From positions 1 through 27,843 of IMG/VR virus record IMGVR_UViG_3300043425_000929: a stretch of DNA of 27,843 nucleotides. One strand, 5' to 3'. Both the position numbers and the translations under genes were made by a program. The notes beneath the pieces are model-generated. The model ran no database searches, was not told where the DNA came from, and saw only the letters and a program-made list of their open reading frames with translations. This DNA comes from a virus. Shown here in pieces: positions 7,148 to 14,239 of the stretch; position 1 is the stretch's first letter, and each line of letters starts with the position of its first letter.

Positions 7148-7429
7148 TCACCTAGTATATAAGTTATTCATAATTGAGTCAACTAATTTCTCAGCTTCTT
7201 TCATCAAATCTTCATCAGCATGTCGTTTAGATACTTCAGAATAAATTTCACCGTCAGTCATTTCATTGATGGGACACCATCTAGGTATCACTTCAATATC
7301 TTTGATGATGTTGTCATAGCCTTCTGGACTTTCAGGATGAGAACAATAATCAAAGTTCTCACCATGTCCATAGTGATTACGTCTGCACAGACAATCTCGA
7401 CAATCTGTAACGTCTATAGTTAACTTCAT
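7148..7429 (-). CDS. Cys-rich hypothetical protein, likely zinc-binding
   Basis: The 93-aa product has five Cys and two His in its first 55 residues (CRDCLCRRNHYGHGENFDYC, then a further Cys in PRWCPINEM), a typical arrangement for a small zinc-binding fold. A helical tail follows. Similar short proteins with DCRxCxxRNHxGHG-like starts occur in tailed phages. Metal binding is inferred; function is unknown. The start overlaps the HTH gene upstream by four bases. Confidence 0.7.
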   Translation of the reverse strand: MKLTIDVTDCRDCLCRRNHYGHGENFDYCSHPESPEGYDNIIKDIEVIPRWCPINEMTDGEIYSEVSKRHADEDLMKEAEKLVDSIMNNLYTR

Positions 7430-7857
7430 AGAATATTAAAACTACTTTGAATACCGAATTCTTGTTTTTTTCTATCATCTTTATGATAGTTGTAAGGTCG
7501 ACTGTCAATCAATTTAATAACTCGTGCATGAGGTTTAATTGCTTGTTCGTGTTTATATCTTTCATCAAACTCTTTCTGAATCTGCTCTCTAGTTCGAGCA
7601 ACAAAAGGGTAATCTATGTTAGCCAAAAAAATATGTACTTTATCTTTTTTATGTAATTTACATTTACCTACAGTAATTTTTACATGCATATTCTCAACAA
7701 GATAATTTATGTAATGAGTAAACTGATTCTTAGTCAATCCCATCATATCAGCACATTCTTTACGTGACATGTTTTTCTTAACAAGTGCTTCATAGATATC
7801 TTGTTTAATTTGGTCACCTTCAACCATTTTTGTAATAAAGTCTTTTTTGTTATTCAT
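7426..7857 (-). CDS. Putative helix-turn-helix DNA-binding protein
   Basis: A 143-aa basic protein. Residues about 27-54 (KNMSRKECADMMGLTKNQF...) read as a helix-turn-helix: a first helix, MGLT turn, then a recognition helix ending HYINYL. The C-terminal half is Lys/Arg/His-rich and without recognisable domain. It may regulate phage or host genes, but no operator is apparent. The start overlaps the end of the 46-aa gene upstream by 8 bases. Confidence 0.65.
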   Translation of the reverse strand: MNNKKDFITKMVEGDQIKQDIYEALVKKNMSRKECADMMGLTKNQFTHYINYLVENMHVKITVGKCKLHKKDKVHIFLANIDYPFVARTREQIQKEFDERYKHEQAIKPHARVIKLIDSRPYNYHKDDRKKQEFGIQSSFNIL

Positions 7858-7990
7858 AATAATCCAGAGAATCGTAAGGTTTAATTTCTTGTTTTAATTT
7901 AATGCGGCAAATTCTAATACGTTCTAATCTTTTTTTCAACCGTTTTTTATTAATCAACGATAAGATAAACACTATTAGTTTCCTTTTCAT
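7850..7990 (-). CDS. 46-aa basic peptide
   Basis: The ATG overlaps the TGA of the preceding gene (ATGA at 7990-7987) and the stop overlaps the HTH gene. The product MKRKLIVFILSLINKKRLKK is highly basic after a short hydrophobic stretch and ends KPYDSLDYYE. It could be membrane-associated or nucleic-acid binding. It is supported mainly by its exact fit in the operon. Confidence 0.5.
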   Translation of the reverse strand: MKRKLIVFILSLINKKRLKKRLERIRICRIKLKQEIKPYDSLDYYE

Positions 7991-8253
7991 TTAGTATAAA
8001 ATTTTACTGTTTCTTGAAGTTCAGGAAAGTCTTGAAGAATAACATTAATTTTAGAAGTTAAATTAAGTAGTTCGTTTGAAGCTTCTTCTTTTATCTTTGT
8101 TTGAGATATTTTTTTCAAACTTCTTTCATACATTCGATTAAAAACTTCAGCATCTTCTTTTGATATATCACCTAAATCCATAGAACCTAAGATGTATATG
8201 ATAAAGTCTAATTGGTCTTCAATACGTTTTAACTTGAATTCTTCGTTAGTCAT
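7987..8253 (-). CDS. Helical hypothetical protein (88 aa)
   Basis: An acidic, almost wholly helical protein (MTNEEFKLKRIEDQLDFIIY...). No domain is recognised. It lies two bases after the gene upstream and overlaps the 46-aa gene downstream by four bases. Confidence 0.65.
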   Translation of the reverse strand: MTNEEFKLKRIEDQLDFIIYILGSMDLGDISKEDAEVFNRMYERSLKKISQTKIKEEASNELLNLTSKINVILQDFPELQETVKFYTK

Positions 8254-8255
8254 AA

Positions 8256-8474
8256 TTAACGCTCACATATAACAGTACATTTAGATTTGGTACCATCATA
8301 CCAACATAATTGTTTCTTAGCATCTTTTAGTGTTGTATATGTATCTTGAACATATGCATCCCAAGAATTACAACCAACACCAACCCACATCCAACGAAAC
8401 AACCAGTGCTTTTGTTGAATCTGATACCTAACATCACCATTAGGTTTTATAATTTCTACAATTCTAGCTTTCAT
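8256..8474 (-). CDS. Small conserved phage protein (72 aa)
   Basis: A beta-rich product with KPNGDVRYQIQQKHWLFRWM followed by TTLKDAKKQLCWYDG. The pattern of a short YxIQxKHWLFxW strand followed by a helix recurs in small T4-like phage proteins. No biochemical role is known to me. The ATG shares an A with the stop of the membrane protein upstream (TAATG). Confidence 0.7.
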   Translation of the reverse strand: MKARIVEIIKPNGDVRYQIQQKHWLFRWMWVGVGCNSWDAYVQDTYTTLKDAKKQLCWYDGTKSKCTVICER

Positions 8475-8887
8475 TATTCAATCTCAACTTTCACGCAAGT
8501 TTTATTCTTAAATTTCTGATAAGCAAGCGACATGAAGGTTGGTTCTTTTTTAACATATTCAGATTTACGTTCATCTCGATAATCAAGATATTTTACTAAA
8601 GCCCAAGCTAATCCTAAAACTACTGGTATTGATGTTGATATAATCACTATAGTAATAGCGCCTTCACTCATTTTTACATCATGAAAATACCACATATATA
8701 ATTCATAATAACCACCACCTATTAATAAACAGGCAATCAAAATCCCTAATACACACAATAGTATTTTACATATACCAAGAACGACAGACCAAAAGTAACT
8801 ACAAAAATTGGTCTTCATTCCTTTGTACATGTAAAGTCCGCTGAATTTGGCAAGCTTATAGTGCCAAGAGTTTTGTTTGATTATCAT
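8474..8887 (-). CDS. Membrane protein, two TM segments (137 aa)
   Basis: A basic N-terminus (MIIKQNSWHYKLAKF...TNFCSYFW) is followed by two long hydrophobic segments (about 33-59 and 77-99), then a charged cytoplasmic tail ending KTCVKVEIE. The TNFCxYFW start and TCxxVEIE end resemble a membrane protein family common in tailed phages. Function unknown. It begins just after the stop of the 99-aa gene and couples to the 72-aa gene. Confidence 0.75.
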   Translation of the reverse strand: MIIKQNSWHYKLAKFSGLYMYKGMKTNFCSYFWSVVLGICKILLCVLGILIACLLIGGGYYELYMWYFHDVKMSEGAITIVIISTSIPVVLGLAWALVKYLDYRDERKSEYVKKEPTFMSLAYQKFKNKTCVKVEIE

Positions 8888-8888
8888 A

Positions 8889-9188
8889 TTAAAATACTAC
8901 CCTTTTACCTGTGAATACATCGACAACTTCTTCGTCACCGAATGCGGCACGCATCTCAAACTTCTCTTCGTCTGAGTAACCGTATTTTTGACGACGAGCA
9001 ACATATTGTTCTAAGAATTTCGCATCTTCGATTTTACGAGCAGACATTGAGCGTAAAACTTGTTCTTGGCAGATTAAGTCTGCTAACAAAAATTCTGTAA
9101 GAATATCGTTTGGAGGAACGTTATCGCTTGACTTCCAGCGAATCACGTCGTTGTTATCTACATAAAAATCGTTTGCATGTTTTGACAT
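8889..9188 (-). CDS. Conserved phage protein (99 aa)
   Basis: A soluble helical protein (MSKHANDFYVDNNDVIRWKS...) with ADLICQEQVLRSMSARKIED and a C-terminal DVFTGKRVVF. It resembles an unnamed small protein family of T4-like phages. No function can be proposed. It is the first gene after a consensus promoter (9221-9248), with GAGG before the ATG, so it probably heads the transcript covering the genes to its left. Confidence 0.7.
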   Translation of the reverse strand: MSKHANDFYVDNNDVIRWKSSDNVPPNDILTEFLLADLICQEQVLRSMSARKIEDAKFLEQYVARRQKYGYSDEEKFEMRAAFGDEEVVDVFTGKRVVF

Positions 9189-9220
9189 ATCAACCTCACA
9201 TAATTAATGAACTCAATACG

Positions 9221-9248
9221 ATTATACAGAAGTTGGTCTGTATGTCAA
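9221..9248 (-). promoter_or_regulatory. Consensus sigma70-like promoter (module A)
   Basis: TTGACA (9248-9243) and TATAAT (9226-9221) are separated by 16 bp, a full match to both boxes. The leader (9189-9220) carries ATTAATTATGTGAGG before the ATG at 9188. It is one of at least seven similar modules between here and 16820. Confidence 0.85.
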
Positions 9249-9255
9249 CAACAAT

Positions 9256-9471
9256 TTACAATATTTCTCTAGTTTTCTTTTTAACACATAGCACTTGACT
9301 GGTTGGAATCCAAAAAACGTTGTCTGATAATTTAGTATATTCGAAGTCTTCGTTTACCCAAAAACCTTTTCCAATGTCTAAATCATAAATCGTTTGGATT
9401 TCAGTTTCTTTAATAAAGCGTAGTTCTTTGTCTTCGAAACGATAGACACAAACATAATAGGTCTCTCTCAT
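9256..9471 (-). CDS. Hypothetical phage protein (71 aa)
   Basis: A beta-rich 71-aa protein starting MRETYYVCVYRFEDKELRFI. The end reads VFWIPTSQVLCVKKKTREIL, like a small Sm-fold or SH3-like barrel, but that is only an impression. Its ATG overlaps the stop of the membrane protein upstream. Confidence 0.65.
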   Translation of the reverse strand: MRETYYVCVYRFEDKELRFIKETEIQTIYDLDIGKGFWVNEDFEYTKLSDNVFWIPTSQVLCVKKKTREIL

Positions 9472-9704
9472 TTCTTATCCTTTTGAATCCAGTCGATATA
9501 CTCATCGATTTTTTTAGAGATTAAAATATCCAACATTCTTCCTAAGAAATCAAAGAACACAAAGAAAGTAACGATGGGCCAGATAATTATACCGATAATA
9601 AATTCATCAGCATTAATACTTCTTTTTGATGCATACTTTGTGAATAGAGAAATAACTGTAAATCCAATCACAAAGTAAGCTAATAAAAATAAGAACTCAA
9701 TCAT
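9468..9704 (-). CDS. Small membrane protein, two TM segments (78 aa)
   Basis: Two hydrophobic segments (about 2-21 and 34-52) flank a basic loop KYASKRS, followed by a charged tail ending WIQKDKK. It is probably an inner-membrane protein with a cytoplasmic C-terminal helix. Family not recognised. Confidence 0.7.
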   Translation of the reverse strand: MIEFLFLLAYFVIGFTVISLFTKYASKRSINADEFIIGIIIWPIVTFFVFFDFLGRMLDILISKKIDEYIDWIQKDKK

Positions 9705-9735
9705 TTTTCAAACTCCATCGTTACTTTGTTAATTA

Positions 9736-9948
9736 TTAAACAGCGGCCCATTTACGTTCGAGTAAAGGAACCACAACCATTTCAGCACCAGCTTTTTTAA
9801 GTTCAGTTGCTGTATATTCATTAGAATTGGTTAGTCCGTATCCAGGACTCACAAACTTATTTTTTTGTGCGTAATGTGGTAGATATGTAATATCGTTTAA
9901 TTGATAGGTAACTGAATTAACTAATTCTGCTTTTTCTTTTGTACTCAT
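9736..9948 (-). CDS. Hypothetical phage protein (70 aa)
   Basis: The start is placed at the ATG at 9948 (MSTKEKAELVNSVTYQL) because CGGAG lies upstream at proper spacing; an in-frame ATG five codons earlier lies over that ribosome binding site. The C-terminus reads ATELKKAGAEMVVVPLLERK. Not recognised. Confidence 0.65.
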   Translation of the reverse strand: MSTKEKAELVNSVTYQLNDITYLPHYAQKNKFVSPGYGLTNSNEYTATELKKAGAEMVVVPLLERKWAAV

Positions 9949-9993
9949 ATATTTCTCCGTCATAATAAAATTTAAATAAAACTACTCAACTTA

Positions 9994-10404
9994 CTACTTA
10001 ACTAATTCGTATGGCTTATCCCACTGACCTACGTTGATGTGGTAATAATAAGCAGTATCGAAGTAGTCAATCATTGCATCGCTGTTGTTATAGTAGCCTG
10101 CACTTTTTAGTGCATCTACAGCTTTAAGCAAGAATTCTTTAGCAACACCGGTGAAGTTATCTTCAATCCAGTACACGTTAACTTGCATATAATTTTTATG
10201 TCGACCTTCAACACGTTCACCATATGAACGATTTGCGGCAACATGATTTGCATTAGCGATAAAGTCGATGTTACCGGCTTTGATGTTTAGGTTGATAGAA
10301 CTGTAATTATGTACTGACAAACTACCTTTGAGTCCGTACTGTTTTAAAAGTGGTTTAATTAAAGCGGCAATCTGTGCTTTCTTTTCTTGATTCATGTAAG
10401 CCAT
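9994..10404 (-). CDS. Conserved phage protein of unknown function (136 aa)
   Basis: A 136-aa soluble protein. It has KPLLKQYGLKGSLSVHNYSS near the N-terminus and a C-terminal signature NSDAMIDYFDTAYYYHINVG followed by WDKPYE. I recall proteins with these same two blocks in many proteobacterial phages and plasmids, always without assigned function. AAGGAG stands eight bases before the ATG and promoter module B lies upstream, so this gene is probably expressed early. Confidence 0.8.
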   Translation of the reverse strand: MAYMNQEKKAQIAALIKPLLKQYGLKGSLSVHNYSSINLNIKAGNIDFIANANHVAANRSYGERVEGRHKNYMQVNVYWIEDNFTGVAKEFLLKAVDALKSAGYYNNSDAMIDYFDTAYYYHINVGQWDKPYELVK

Positions 10405-10448
10405 CTGAGGCTCCTTTCATAACGAATTAATCAATCACTACATAATTA

Positions 10449-10476
10449 AGTATACAGCAAAATTACTTTTTGTCAA
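10449..10476 (-). promoter_or_regulatory. Sigma70-like promoter (module B)
   Basis: TTGACA (10476-10471), 16-bp spacer, TATACT (10454-10449). The bases just upstream (AAAATAGTTG) are shared with modules C and F. The leader has GTAGTGATTGATTAATT and ends in AAGGAG before the gene at 10404. Confidence 0.85.
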
Positions 10477-10484
10477 CAACTATT

Positions 10485-10805
10485 TTAGTCTGGACGTGAA
10501 CCTGCATAAGCACGGAACCCGTATTTCTGTAACACTTCAGCATATGCACGAGCACCTGCTTCTAACACACTCATACTTTGACCGTAGTACTCACCTGCTT
10601 TCCACAGGTTCAGACATTTCTTTCTCCAACTATTGTTGAAGCCTACTACTTTTAATAATTTTGCTTCTTTAGAATTAGTACGTTCGACATAGACATCAAC
10701 CCATGCGAAACCGCAGTAAGCGTCTTCACCGTATTGATTTAGATAATTATTTTCAGCTTGAACAGCCGCTTGTTTTGCTTCGTTGTGGATAGCTACGATA
10801 TTCAT
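10485..10805 (-). CDS. Conserved phage protein of unknown function (106 aa)
   Basis: The start is the ATG at 10805, after AGAAGGA at nine bases; the TTG at 10823 overlaps that site and is rejected. The protein has AVQAENNYLNQYGEDAYCGF followed by AWVDVYV, then LEAGARAYAEVLQKYGFRAY with a C-terminal AGSRPD. The CGFAWV block and the AYAGSR end define an unnamed family I recall in diverse tailed phages. No catalytic role is known. Confidence 0.8.
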   Translation of the reverse strand: MNIVAIHNEAKQAAVQAENNYLNQYGEDAYCGFAWVDVYVERTNSKEAKLLKVVGFNNSWRKKCLNLWKAGEYYGQSMSVLEAGARAYAEVLQKYGFRAYAGSRPD

Positions 10806-10844
10806 AATATATTTCCTTCTCAATAATTAATCAGTACATTAGTT

Positions 10845-10872
10845 AGTATACATGAATTACATTCTGTGTCAA
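10845..10872 (-). promoter_or_regulatory. Sigma70-like promoter (module C)
   Basis: TTGACA (10872-10867), 16-bp spacer, TATACT (10850-10845). The TAG stop of the upstream gene (10878-10876) lies three bases before the -35 box. The leader has GTACTGATTAATTATTGAGA and AAGGA ahead of the gene at 10805. Confidence 0.85.
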
Positions 10873-10875
10873 CAA

Positions 10876-11211
10876 CTATTTTGCTTCTTTAATCATTCCG
10901 ATAATTTCATCTAAGAAGTCATCGTCATCAGCATCAAAGCTACGTGAGATACCTAACTTTTCGTTGTATGCATCATTAATCTTGTCAAAGAAGGCAAGCA
11001 AGTCTTCATTCTCACGTTCAAGGCGATATACATCAGACTCTAGTTCATCAATTTGGTCTTTTAAATCTTCGACATCATTATCAACTACTTCAGTATTCGC
11101 TTCAGCTTGTTTTAGTAAGTCATACAGAACGTTTTCTGCATCAGTTTTAGGTTCGATATACTTTAATGCATCATACGCATTATTGATAATTGAAATGTTT
11201 AATCCGCTCAT
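10876..11211 (-). CDS. Acidic coiled-coil protein (111 aa)
   Basis: The middle (about residues 45-80, VEDLKDQIDELESDVYRLER) is a clear heptad coiled coil and the C-terminus is strongly acidic (FDADDDDFLDEIIG). It is likely a dimeric or trimeric scaffold. Function not recognised. GAGG lies before the ATG and the gene overlaps the 45-aa gene upstream by four bases. Confidence 0.75.
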   Translation of the reverse strand: MSGLNISIINNAYDALKYIEPKTDAENVLYDLLKQAEANTEVVDNDVEDLKDQIDELESDVYRLERENEDLLAFFDKINDAYNEKLGISRSFDADDDDFLDEIIGMIKEAK

Positions 11212-11345
11212 TGGTTCACCTCTTCATAATCAAGTTTAATTAAAATAGAATCTAGTTCTGGTTGAACATCCTCATACTGAGGCATCTTTACTTTTTGCAA
11301 CACTAACTCTTTTAAAATCATAATTTCAAAAGGAGAGAAATTCAT
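11208..11345 (-). CDS. 45-aa hypothetical protein
   Basis: The start is the ATG at 11345 (MNFSPFEIMILKELVLQKV). GGAGG stands seven bases upstream, inside the end of the preceding gene. It is a helical microprotein with acidic C-terminus. Function unknown. Confidence 0.6.
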   Translation of the reverse strand: MNFSPFEIMILKELVLQKVKMPQYEDVQPELDSILIKLDYEEVNQ

Positions 11346-11346
11346 T

Positions 11347-11544
11347 TTAAACCTCCGCAGGAGCAAAGAATTGTTGCGCTTGTCTAATAAACACACGGAA
11401 CGCTAGATTCTCATTTTCGTCATAGTAGTTATTAACACCGTCTTCATTACAACCGTTACGATAGTCAATCACAGCTTCTAACAACTGAAGATTTTCATTT
11501 CTAGCAATCTCAGCAACAACGTTACAGGCTTCAGCAATATTCAT
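11347..11544 (-). CDS. Hypothetical phage protein (65 aa)
   Basis: The start is the ATG at 11544 (MNIAEACNVVAEIARNENLQ), after AGAAGGAG at eight bases. The N-terminal half is helical; the centre is rich in Asn and Tyr (NEDGVNNYYDENENLAFRVF). No family recognised. It is driven by promoter module D. Confidence 0.65.
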   Translation of the reverse strand: MNIAEACNVVAEIARNENLQLLEAVIDYRNGCNEDGVNNYYDENENLAFRVFIRQAQQFFAPAEV

Positions 11545-11582
11545 CTCAAAACTCCTTCTCAATTAATCTCGTCTACATGTTT

Positions 11583-11610
11583 AGTATACATGAACTAGAT
11601 TATATGTCAA
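11583..11610 (-). promoter_or_regulatory. Sigma70-like promoter (module D)
   Basis: TTGACA (11610-11605), 16-bp spacer, TATACT (11588-11583). The TGA stop of the 87-aa gene lies inside the TTGACA box. Over 30 bases ending at TATACT the module is identical to module E, which points to a recent copy. Confidence 0.85.
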
Positions 11611-11870
11611 GCATAATATGAGTAATAATTGCGAATTTTTGAAGATTTATTTGTATGATTTTCGACAAACTTAAACTCGATACCTCGGTCTTTCAGTTCT
11701 TTAATTAGTACTGAACAATCACAATCTTCTTCTAAGAATGCATTGTCACCGTTTCGATATGAGAATGGAGAAATCTTATCTGAGATACCTAACTTTTTTA
11801 AGACATCTACTTTGATTTTAACCCAACCGTGTCCTGGGTCTGTGAAGTAATTTAATGTAATCTTTTTCAT
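11607..11870 (-). CDS. Conserved phage protein (87 aa)
   Basis: The product starts MKKITLNYFTDPGHGWVKIK and contains GISDKISPFSYRNGDNAFLE then EDCD, ending KIRNYYSYYA. The YFxDPGHGWxK start, the LEEDCD block and the RxYxSY end form an unnamed family I recall across many phages. AAGGAG precedes the ATG. It is the last gene read from promoter module E. Confidence 0.8.
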   Translation of the reverse strand: MKKITLNYFTDPGHGWVKIKVDVLKKLGISDKISPFSYRNGDNAFLEEDCDCSVLIKELKDRGIEFKFVENHTNKSSKIRNYYSYYA

Positions 11871-11879
11871 GTCTACTCC

Positions 11880-12098
11880 TTATTGTAAGTTAACTTGAAT
11901 ATTGTTAGGACCGTATTGTTCACCTAAACTTGATACATTTAGATTAAACATTTTAGCTAGAGCAATTGATAATGCTATTCTATGATTTGCATTACCGATA
12001 GTATTGAATGCATTTTTAATAGTAGTATTAATAACAACGTCGTTAATAATAACTCGAATTTTCTGATTGTTTTTAAAACCTTCAACTATTGCTGGCAT
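11880..12098 (-). CDS. Hypothetical phage protein (72 aa)
   Basis: A small protein (MPAIVEGFKNNQKIRVIIND...) with beta strands then a helix NANHRIALSIALAKMFNLNV. Not recognised. AGAAGGA precedes the ATG, and promoter module E lies directly upstream. Confidence 0.65.
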   Translation of the reverse strand: MPAIVEGFKNNQKIRVIINDVVINTTIKNAFNTIGNANHRIALSIALAKMFNLNVSSLGEQYGPNNIQVNLQ

Positions 12099-12134
12099 AT
12101 CAATTCCTTCTCATAATTAATCACTACAAGATTC

Positions 12135-12162
12135 AGTATACATGAACTAGATTATATGTCAA
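12135..12162 (-). promoter_or_regulatory. Sigma70-like promoter (module E)
   Basis: TTGACA (12162-12157), 16-bp spacer, TATACT (12140-12135), with leader GTAGTGATTAATTATGAGA then AGGA before the gene at 12098. It is nearly identical to module D. Confidence 0.85.
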
Positions 12163-12165
12163 GCA

Positions 12166-12330
12166 CTAATTTAATTCTATTTCATCAAGATAAGTTGGGT
12201 CTTGGAATATTCGTTTGAAATGGTCTTGAACGTTCTCAGGTAAATCTATCAAATCAACTTGGATATCACTACCGTCGGCTTCGTAACCGTAGTCCCACAT
12301 TCTTGCGTGTTGTTTTTGTTTTGTTGTCAT
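12166..12330 (-). CDS. 54-aa acidic hypothetical protein
   Basis: A short gene with start MTTKQKQHARMWDYGYEADG and an acidic C-terminus (PTYLDEIELN). Its stop lies three bases before the -35 box of module E and its ATG two bases after the TAA of the preceding gene. It fills the gap precisely. No function is recognised. Confidence 0.6.
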   Translation of the reverse strand: MTTKQKQHARMWDYGYEADGSDIQVDLIDLPENVQDHFKRIFQDPTYLDEIELN

Positions 12331-12332
12331 AA

Positions 12333-12632
12333 TTACATAGCTCTTTCATTCCATTTTTGTGCTATTTTATAATTTTCTTGTGATATAATTTCACGACATA
12401 TTGCTCTTAACCTCATCACTTCACAATATAAATCGGTCACTAAACGATTAATCTCAAGATTATCATCTTTTAATTCATCATGGATTATTTTATAATAAAT
12501 TCCCTCTAGGTTCGCATTTGTTATTTTTGCTAAAGCAGAAGAGGGATATTTTTCCGCTCTCTTTAACTTATAGAGTGCTGATTCTCTATCTCGTTGAGTT
12601 GCATAATCAATATCTGAAACTTCTTCAATCAT
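12333..12632 (-). CDS. Helical hypothetical protein (99 aa)
   Basis: An all-helical protein (MIEEVSDIDYATQRDRESAL...) with a mixed-charge composition. GGAG lies before the ATG. No family recognised. It is the second gene after the conserved 142-aa gene. Confidence 0.65.
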   Translation of the reverse strand: MIEEVSDIDYATQRDRESALYKLKRAEKYPSSALAKITNANLEGIYYKIIHDELKDDNLEINRLVTDLYCEVMRLRAICREIISQENYKIAQKWNERAM

Positions 12633-12643
12633 AATATATCTCC

Positions 12644-13072
12644 TTATGCGGCTTTATTAAACACCGCTTCACCGTTTGAAAAATGTCCGACTTTATTCAA
12701 GCGAACTCCGAATGCATCATTTACAATCTGATTTAGTTTTGCTTCGATTTTGTTTGCGAATGCAACACCGAAGGCATAGTGTTCGTCTTCTTTAGGCACT
12801 ACCCACACTGATACTAGACCGCAGTATTCTGATAGACCTATGTACACGAGTTGGTTTTCTAAGATGGCATGGTCTTCTCGACCTAACCACTCATCACATA
12901 AACTTAGTGAAGGGAATGCTTCGATTGAAGCGTCTTTTAGATAATCTACGGCGAAATCAAAATTATCTTGAGTTGCGTATTCACAAAAGTTACCGTCATC
13001 GTCATAGATATTATCTGCATGACTATAGATAACTACTTCAGAACCGTTTGCGTAGCTTACTGAGCGTCCCAT
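12644..13072 (-). CDS. Conserved phage protein of unknown function (142 aa)
   Basis: The N-terminus MGRSVSYANGSEVVIYSHAD and the central block EAFPSLSLCDEWLGREDHAI then LENQLVYIGLSEYCGLVSVW are hallmarks of a family I recall in many tailed phages, always annotated as hypothetical. The protein is soluble. GGAGG stands eight bases before the ATG, which shares its A with the stop of the 36-aa gene. Confidence 0.85.
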   Translation of the reverse strand: MGRSVSYANGSEVVIYSHADNIYDDDGNFCEYATQDNFDFAVDYLKDASIEAFPSLSLCDEWLGREDHAILENQLVYIGLSEYCGLVSVWVVPKEDEHYAFGVAFANKIEAKLNQIVNDAFGVRLNKVGHFSNGEAVFNKAA

Positions 13073-13182
13073 TATAGAACCTCCTCAATACCTAATACTA
13101 CGTTGTTTTGAGCGAAATATGCATTAGCATATTCGATTGCGGCATTCAAAGAATTGAAAACTACTTCATTACAAATAAACAT
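13072..13182 (-). CDS. 36-aa microprotein
   Basis: A very short gene (MFICNEVVFNSLNAAIEYAN...VLGIEEVL) with AAGGA eight bases before the ATG, directly downstream of promoter module F. Its stop is shared with the next ATG (TAATG). The N-terminal strand and helix look like half of a small ferredoxin-like fold. Function unknown. Confidence 0.6.
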   Translation of the reverse strand: MFICNEVVFNSLNAAIEYANAYFAQNNVVLGIEEVL

Positions 13183-13217
13183 CTCATTCCTTTCAATAAT
13201 TAATCACTACAGGATTA

Positions 13218-13245
13218 AGTATACACGAAAGGAACTTAATGTCAA
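13218..13245 (-). promoter_or_regulatory. Sigma70-like promoter (module F)
   Basis: TTGACA (13245-13240), 16-bp spacer, TATACT (13223-13218). It shares AAAATAGTTG upstream with modules B and C, and GTAGTGATTAATTATTGA then AAGGA in its leader. Confidence 0.85.
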
Positions 13246-13253
13246 CAACTATT

Positions 13254-14090
13254 TTATGTCCAAAGAGAATCTCTTACTTTAATTAAACGAATCATCATTT
13301 CTTCGTCTTCTTTTGCATAATCGTCTTCCATCTTATGCATTTCTTTGAGCATCTTAGATACTTCTTTTTGCTCTTCTTTTGTTTTCTTACCAGAGAATAC
13401 CCAATTATCAGGTTCGGCTTCACGTTTACGTTCACAGTACGCAGTCCATCCACATACATCATAAACATCAGGTCGTTTCTTGTAGACTTCTTTCCACCAA
13501 CGATATAGTGCTAAGATTTCTTTAGCATTAATCGCTTGTGCTGTCGATTCACCATAATGTTTTTGTCCTGGTTCGATACCCATATGTTCATCGTATTTTA
13601 AACTTGATGCCCATTCAAGGTGCGCTACACCAGCTTCAGCATTTCTCCATTGCATGAACCAACGAGTATACCATTGTTTTCTCCACCAAGGAAGATTGTA
13701 TTGTTCTCTAGACTCATCAGAAAAACATACATGCATCCATGCAGATTCGATTTCTACGAAGTCAACTAATTCATTAAACATGCAAGGTAAGAATCGACTA
13801 CCAACATCACACCATTGTCCTGGTTTAATATCATCTTTATGTGCAGTCAAACTATTTGAACGAATCATATATCGATTGTTTAGATAATAACGAATATCAT
13901 TTATACGCTCAGGAATGTATTTAACGATATCTTCTGTTTTACCTAATACGTTCTCGGCAAGCCAATATCTGATTTTACTCTTCTTAGCTTGCTTTGTCCA
14001 TTCATTCCATTCTTCAGACGATTTAGCACCGCCTGTTGGAGTACCTCTAATCCAATCTGCAACTTTACCACAAGTCCAATAATTTCTCAT
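13254..14090 (-). CDS. Large conserved phage protein of unknown function (278 aa)
   Basis: The start is taken at the ATG at 14090 (MRNYWTCGKVADWIRGTPTG), with AGGA six bases upstream. The longer reading to 14132 would run through the 22-aa gene. The protein is Trp-rich. GAKSSEEWNEW, RYWLAENVLG, LTAHKDDIKPGQWCDVGSRF then LPCMFNELVDFVEIE are blocks of a family very widespread in tailed phages but, to my knowledge, of unknown role. The C-terminal 60 residues are a charged helical tail (KKTKEEQKEVSKMLKEMHKM). Confidence 0.85.
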   Translation of the reverse strand: MRNYWTCGKVADWIRGTPTGGAKSSEEWNEWTKQAKKSKIRYWLAENVLGKTEDIVKYIPERINDIRYYLNNRYMIRSNSLTAHKDDIKPGQWCDVGSRFLPCMFNELVDFVEIESAWMHVCFSDESREQYNLPWWRKQWYTRWFMQWRNAEAGVAHLEWASSLKYDEHMGIEPGQKHYGESTAQAINAKEILALYRWWKEVYKKRPDVYDVCGWTAYCERKREAEPDNWVFSGKKTKEEQKEVSKMLKEMHKMEDDYAKEDEEMMIRLIKVRDSLWT

Positions 14091-14097
14091 GTTTTTC

Positions 14098-14166
14098 CTA
14101 TAATGCCATCCAAATAAGAAGTATTGCGCCAAAAATTTGAACGATTTGTAATTCTAGTAAAATCAT
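14098..14166 (-). CDS. 22-aa hydrophobic micropeptide
   Basis: ATG at 14166 preceded by AAGGAG at seven bases, a perfect ribosome binding site. The product starts MILLELQIVQIFGAILLIWM and is one hydrophobic segment, ending seven bases before the next ATG. The site is partly inside a hairpin (14175-14196), which suggests regulated translation. It could be a membrane micropeptide or a leader peptide for the 278-aa gene. Confidence 0.5.
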   Translation of the reverse strand: MILLELQIVQIFGAILLIWMAL

Positions 14167-14174
14167 GTTTATCT

Positions 14175-14196
14175 CCTTTGTTGTATTTAACAAAGG
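14175..14196 (-). promoter_or_regulatory. Hairpin overlapping a ribosome binding site
   Basis: CCTTTGTT (14196-14189), a six-base loop and AACAAAGG (14182-14175) form a perfect 8-bp stem on the minus strand. AAGG of the AAGGAG site for the 22-aa gene lies in the 3' arm. No T-run follows, so this is not a standard terminator. A role in translational control or as a 3' end for the phoH transcript is inferred. Confidence 0.55.
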
Positions 14197-14239
14197 TCAC
14201 ATGATTGAAACAAATATTTAATATTACTGTAACATTAAT

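Noticed and set aside
10964-11239. Plus-strand 91-codon frame opposite the coiled-coil gene
   Set aside because: Ser-rich product mirrors the acidic coiled-coil codons of the minus strand; no signals for translation.
9189-13245. Promoter modules as a CRISPR array or transposon ends
   Set aside because: The repeats are separated by complete genes, lie in the same orientation, and contain promoter boxes; no spacer series, transposase or target duplication is seen.
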